In this document: positions 13,065 to 14,526 of the stretch, one piece after another
How positions within the stretch are numbered: the first letter of the stretch is position 1
How the letters are laid out: each line of letters opens with the position of its first letter
Source of the DNA: Oribacterium sp. UBA3737
GTDB taxonomy: Bacteria; Bacillota_A; Clostridia; Lachnospirales; Lachnospiraceae
NCBI GenBank assembly: GCA_002371295.1
Contig: DFGZ01000236.1
Location: 1-14,526, forward strand
DNA length: 14,526 nt
Reading direction: 5' to 3'
Notes under the pieces: generated by a model
Database searches by the model: none
Told to the model about the DNA's origin: nothing
The model's input: the letters and a program-made list of their open reading frames with translations, nothing else
Made by a program: the position numbers and the translations under genes

Positions 13065-14526
13065 TCAGCCCTGGGCTCTTACGATATCCACAACTCCCGC
13101 TATCTTATGAATCTTGCTCACAAGTGTCTGAAGCTCAGTCTTGTTATGTATATCGAAGGAAACCGTGATGGTAGCCTTGTCGTTCTTGCCGACTCTTGAT
13201 GTAAGAGCCTTGATGTCGATGTTTGAATCCGTGAACATCTTTGAGATATCCACAAGAAGACCGACTCTGTTGTTGGTAAATATCTCAAGCTCTGTGGAAT
13301 AAGTCTCACCTGCGATGTCAGACTGCCACTCCGCTTCGATAAGTCTCGCCTTCTCATCCTCAGGCAGATTCATCATATTGATACAGTCAGTTCTGTGAAT
13401 GGTTATACCACGGCCTCTGGTCACAAAACCGACAATTTCATCTCCCGGTACAGGTGAACAGCACTTCGCATAACGAACGGCAAGATCATGTATGCCCTTG
13501 ACAACGATTCCTGACTTTGATTTACGGATGATCTCAGGCTTCTTGGTCATGCCCTCAAGATTCTGAAGAACATCCTCGTCGGAAACTGTAGTCTCCTCGG
13601 ACTTGTGCTTAAGCTCTATGAGCTTTGCGATGACCTGTGATTCCTTGATACCGCCCCGTCCTACAGAAGCAAGTATAGCCTCCCAGTCCACATAGCTGTA
13701 TCTTCTGATGACTCCCTCGATGTATTCAGGCTTTGTAAGTTCGCTGAGATTATAGCCTCTTGACTTCGCATAGCTTGAAAGAAGATCCTTTCCATGATCG
13801 ATGTTCTCATCCTTCTGCTCATGCTTGAACCACTGATTGATCTTATTCTTTGCCTGAGTGGACTTACATATCTTGAGCCAGTCACGGCTTGGTCCATGGG
13901 AATTCTGTGAGGTAATCACCTCAACACGATCACCGTTCTGCAGCTTATAAGTAACAGGAACCAGCTTTGAGTTGACCTTGGCGCCGACCATCTTGTTTCC
14001 CACAGCAGAATGAATGGCGTAGGCAAAGTCTATAGGACATGAACCTGCGGGAAGATTCTTTACATCACCCGACGGAGTAAAGCAGTAAACATTTTCATTG
14101 AACAGGTTAAGGTCAGACTTTACCATGTTCATGAATTCCTTTGAGTCGGACTCGTCCTTCTGCCACTCAAGGATCTCATGGAGCCAGTTCATCTTAACGT
14201 CCTCATTCTGAGAGACATTTTCCTTGGATCCGCCGGATTCCTTGTACTTCCAGTGGGCAGCGATACCGAACTCGGCTGTACGGTGCATGTCGAAGGTGCG
14301 TATCTGTATCTCAAAAGGCACGCCGTCCCTTCCGATGACGGTGGTATGAAGGGACTGATACATATTGGGCTTCGGCATGGCGATATAGTCCTTGAAACGT
14401 CCCGGAATCGGCGTATACATCTTATGGATAACACCGAGAGAGGCATAGCAGTCCCTGACTGTATCTACGATAATTCTGATTGCAAAAAGATCATAGATCT
14501 GGTCGATGGTCTTGTTCTGGTTGACC
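13065..14526 (-). CDS. rel: Bifunctional (p)ppGpp synthetase/hydrolase of the RelA/SpoT family, 5' end outside the window
   Basis: Only the C-terminal 486 residues are visible; the frame remains open to the window edge, and the Met at 14420 is an internal residue. Typical Rel proteins have about 730-770 residues, so the HD hydrolase domain and the front of the synthetase are missing from view. Numbering from the edge, the rest of the synthetase is seen in RFKDYIAMPKPNMYQSLHT (44-62) and EIQIRT (72-77). The TGS domain (147-207) starts YCFTPSGD, a helical region follows, then the Cys-Cys zinc-finger-like region near 345-385 (Cys355, Cys356) and the C-terminal ACT domain (411-484). The enzyme makes and degrades the stringent-response alarmone, and the C-terminal half senses the ribosome and amino-acid state. 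Its stop lies 35 nt ahead of the MBL hydrolase. Confidence 0.96.
   Translation of the reverse strand, partial: VNQNKTIDQIYDLFAIRIIVDTVRDCYASLGVIHKMYTPIPGRFKDYIAMPKPNMYQSLHTTVIGRDGVPFEIQIRTFDMHRTAEFGIAAHWKYKESGGSKENVSQNEDVKMNWLHEILEWQKDESDSKEFMNMVKSDLNLFNENVYCFTPSGDVKNLPAGSCPIDFAYAIHSAVGNKMVGAKVNSKLVPVTYKLQNGDRVEVITSQNSHGPSRDWLKICKSTQAKNKINQWFKHEQKDENIDHGKDLLSSYAKSRGYNLSELTKPEYIEGVIRRYSYVDWEAILASVGRGGIKESQVIAKLIELKHKSEETTVSDEDVLQNLEGMTKKPEIIRKSKSGIVVKGIHDLAVRYAKCCSPVPGDEIVGFVTRGRGITIHRTDCINMMNLPEDEKARLIEAEWQSDIAGETYSTELEIFTNNRVGLLVDISKMFTDSNIDIKALTSRVGKNDKATITVSFDIHNKTELQTLVSKIHKIAGVVDIVRAQG

Noticed and set aside
1..14526. CRISPR array, tRNA, insertion sequence or prophage
   Set aside because: No regularly spaced repeats, cloverleaf, transposase, integrase or phage-like protein is visible on either strand.

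Overview
The window looks like a chromosomal segment of a low-to-mid GC anaerobic Firmicute, most likely a Lachnospiraceae/Butyrivibrio-type clostridium. This rests on the protein style: a HemZ-type radical SAM protein, a Rel-type RSH next to a glyoxalase-II-like hydrolase, QueT with a preQ1 leader, split chromate transporters, and a giant PAS/GGDEF/EAL protein. Strong Shine-Dalgarno sites and U-tract terminators also fit. The genus is an inference and was not tested. There is no tRNA, rRNA, CRISPR array, insertion sequence or phage gene.

Left part (1-1304, + strand): the window opens in a 52-nt repeat (copy A) that seems to carry the last codons of an unseen upstream gene. A TATAAT promoter with an adjacent dyad follows, then a two-gene operon of short CHR-domain proteins, a probable two-subunit chromate/anion transporter. 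The second gene runs 22 bp into the 3' end of the convergent gene on the minus strand.

Middle part (1283-6762, - strand): a 1419-residue cytosolic c-di-GMP protein with an intact EAL phosphodiesterase, two degenerate GGDEF domains, about five PAS domains and a C-terminal GAF. Upstream of it are a strong terminator, repeat copy B (which supplies the last codons of queT), queT itself with a preQ1-I-like riboswitch overlapping its ribosome binding site, an unexplained hairpin, another terminator and a 63-residue orphan protein.

Right-middle part (6955-9932, - strand): an OPT-family oligopeptide transporter translationally coupled (ATGA overlap) to a PqqD-like small protein, with a recognisable promoter flanked by an inverted repeat. 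Next are a textbook terminator and an unrecognised 138-residue protein.

Right part (10157-14526, - strand): a housekeeping cluster transcribed rel -> MBL-fold hydrolase -> hemZ. rel is cut by the window end, so its HD hydrolase domain and part of its synthetase domain lie outside. A good terminator sits between the hydrolase and hemZ, so hemZ probably has its own promoter.

The most notable unexplained signal is the 52-nt repeat. It occurs twice in the same orientation relative to the preceding gene, and in both copies it provides the frame for Glu-Ser-Ala-stop. The OPT/PqqD pair, the multi-PAS EAL protein and the two unrecognised small proteins are the next candidates. I did not find a clearly new multi-gene defence or biosynthetic system.
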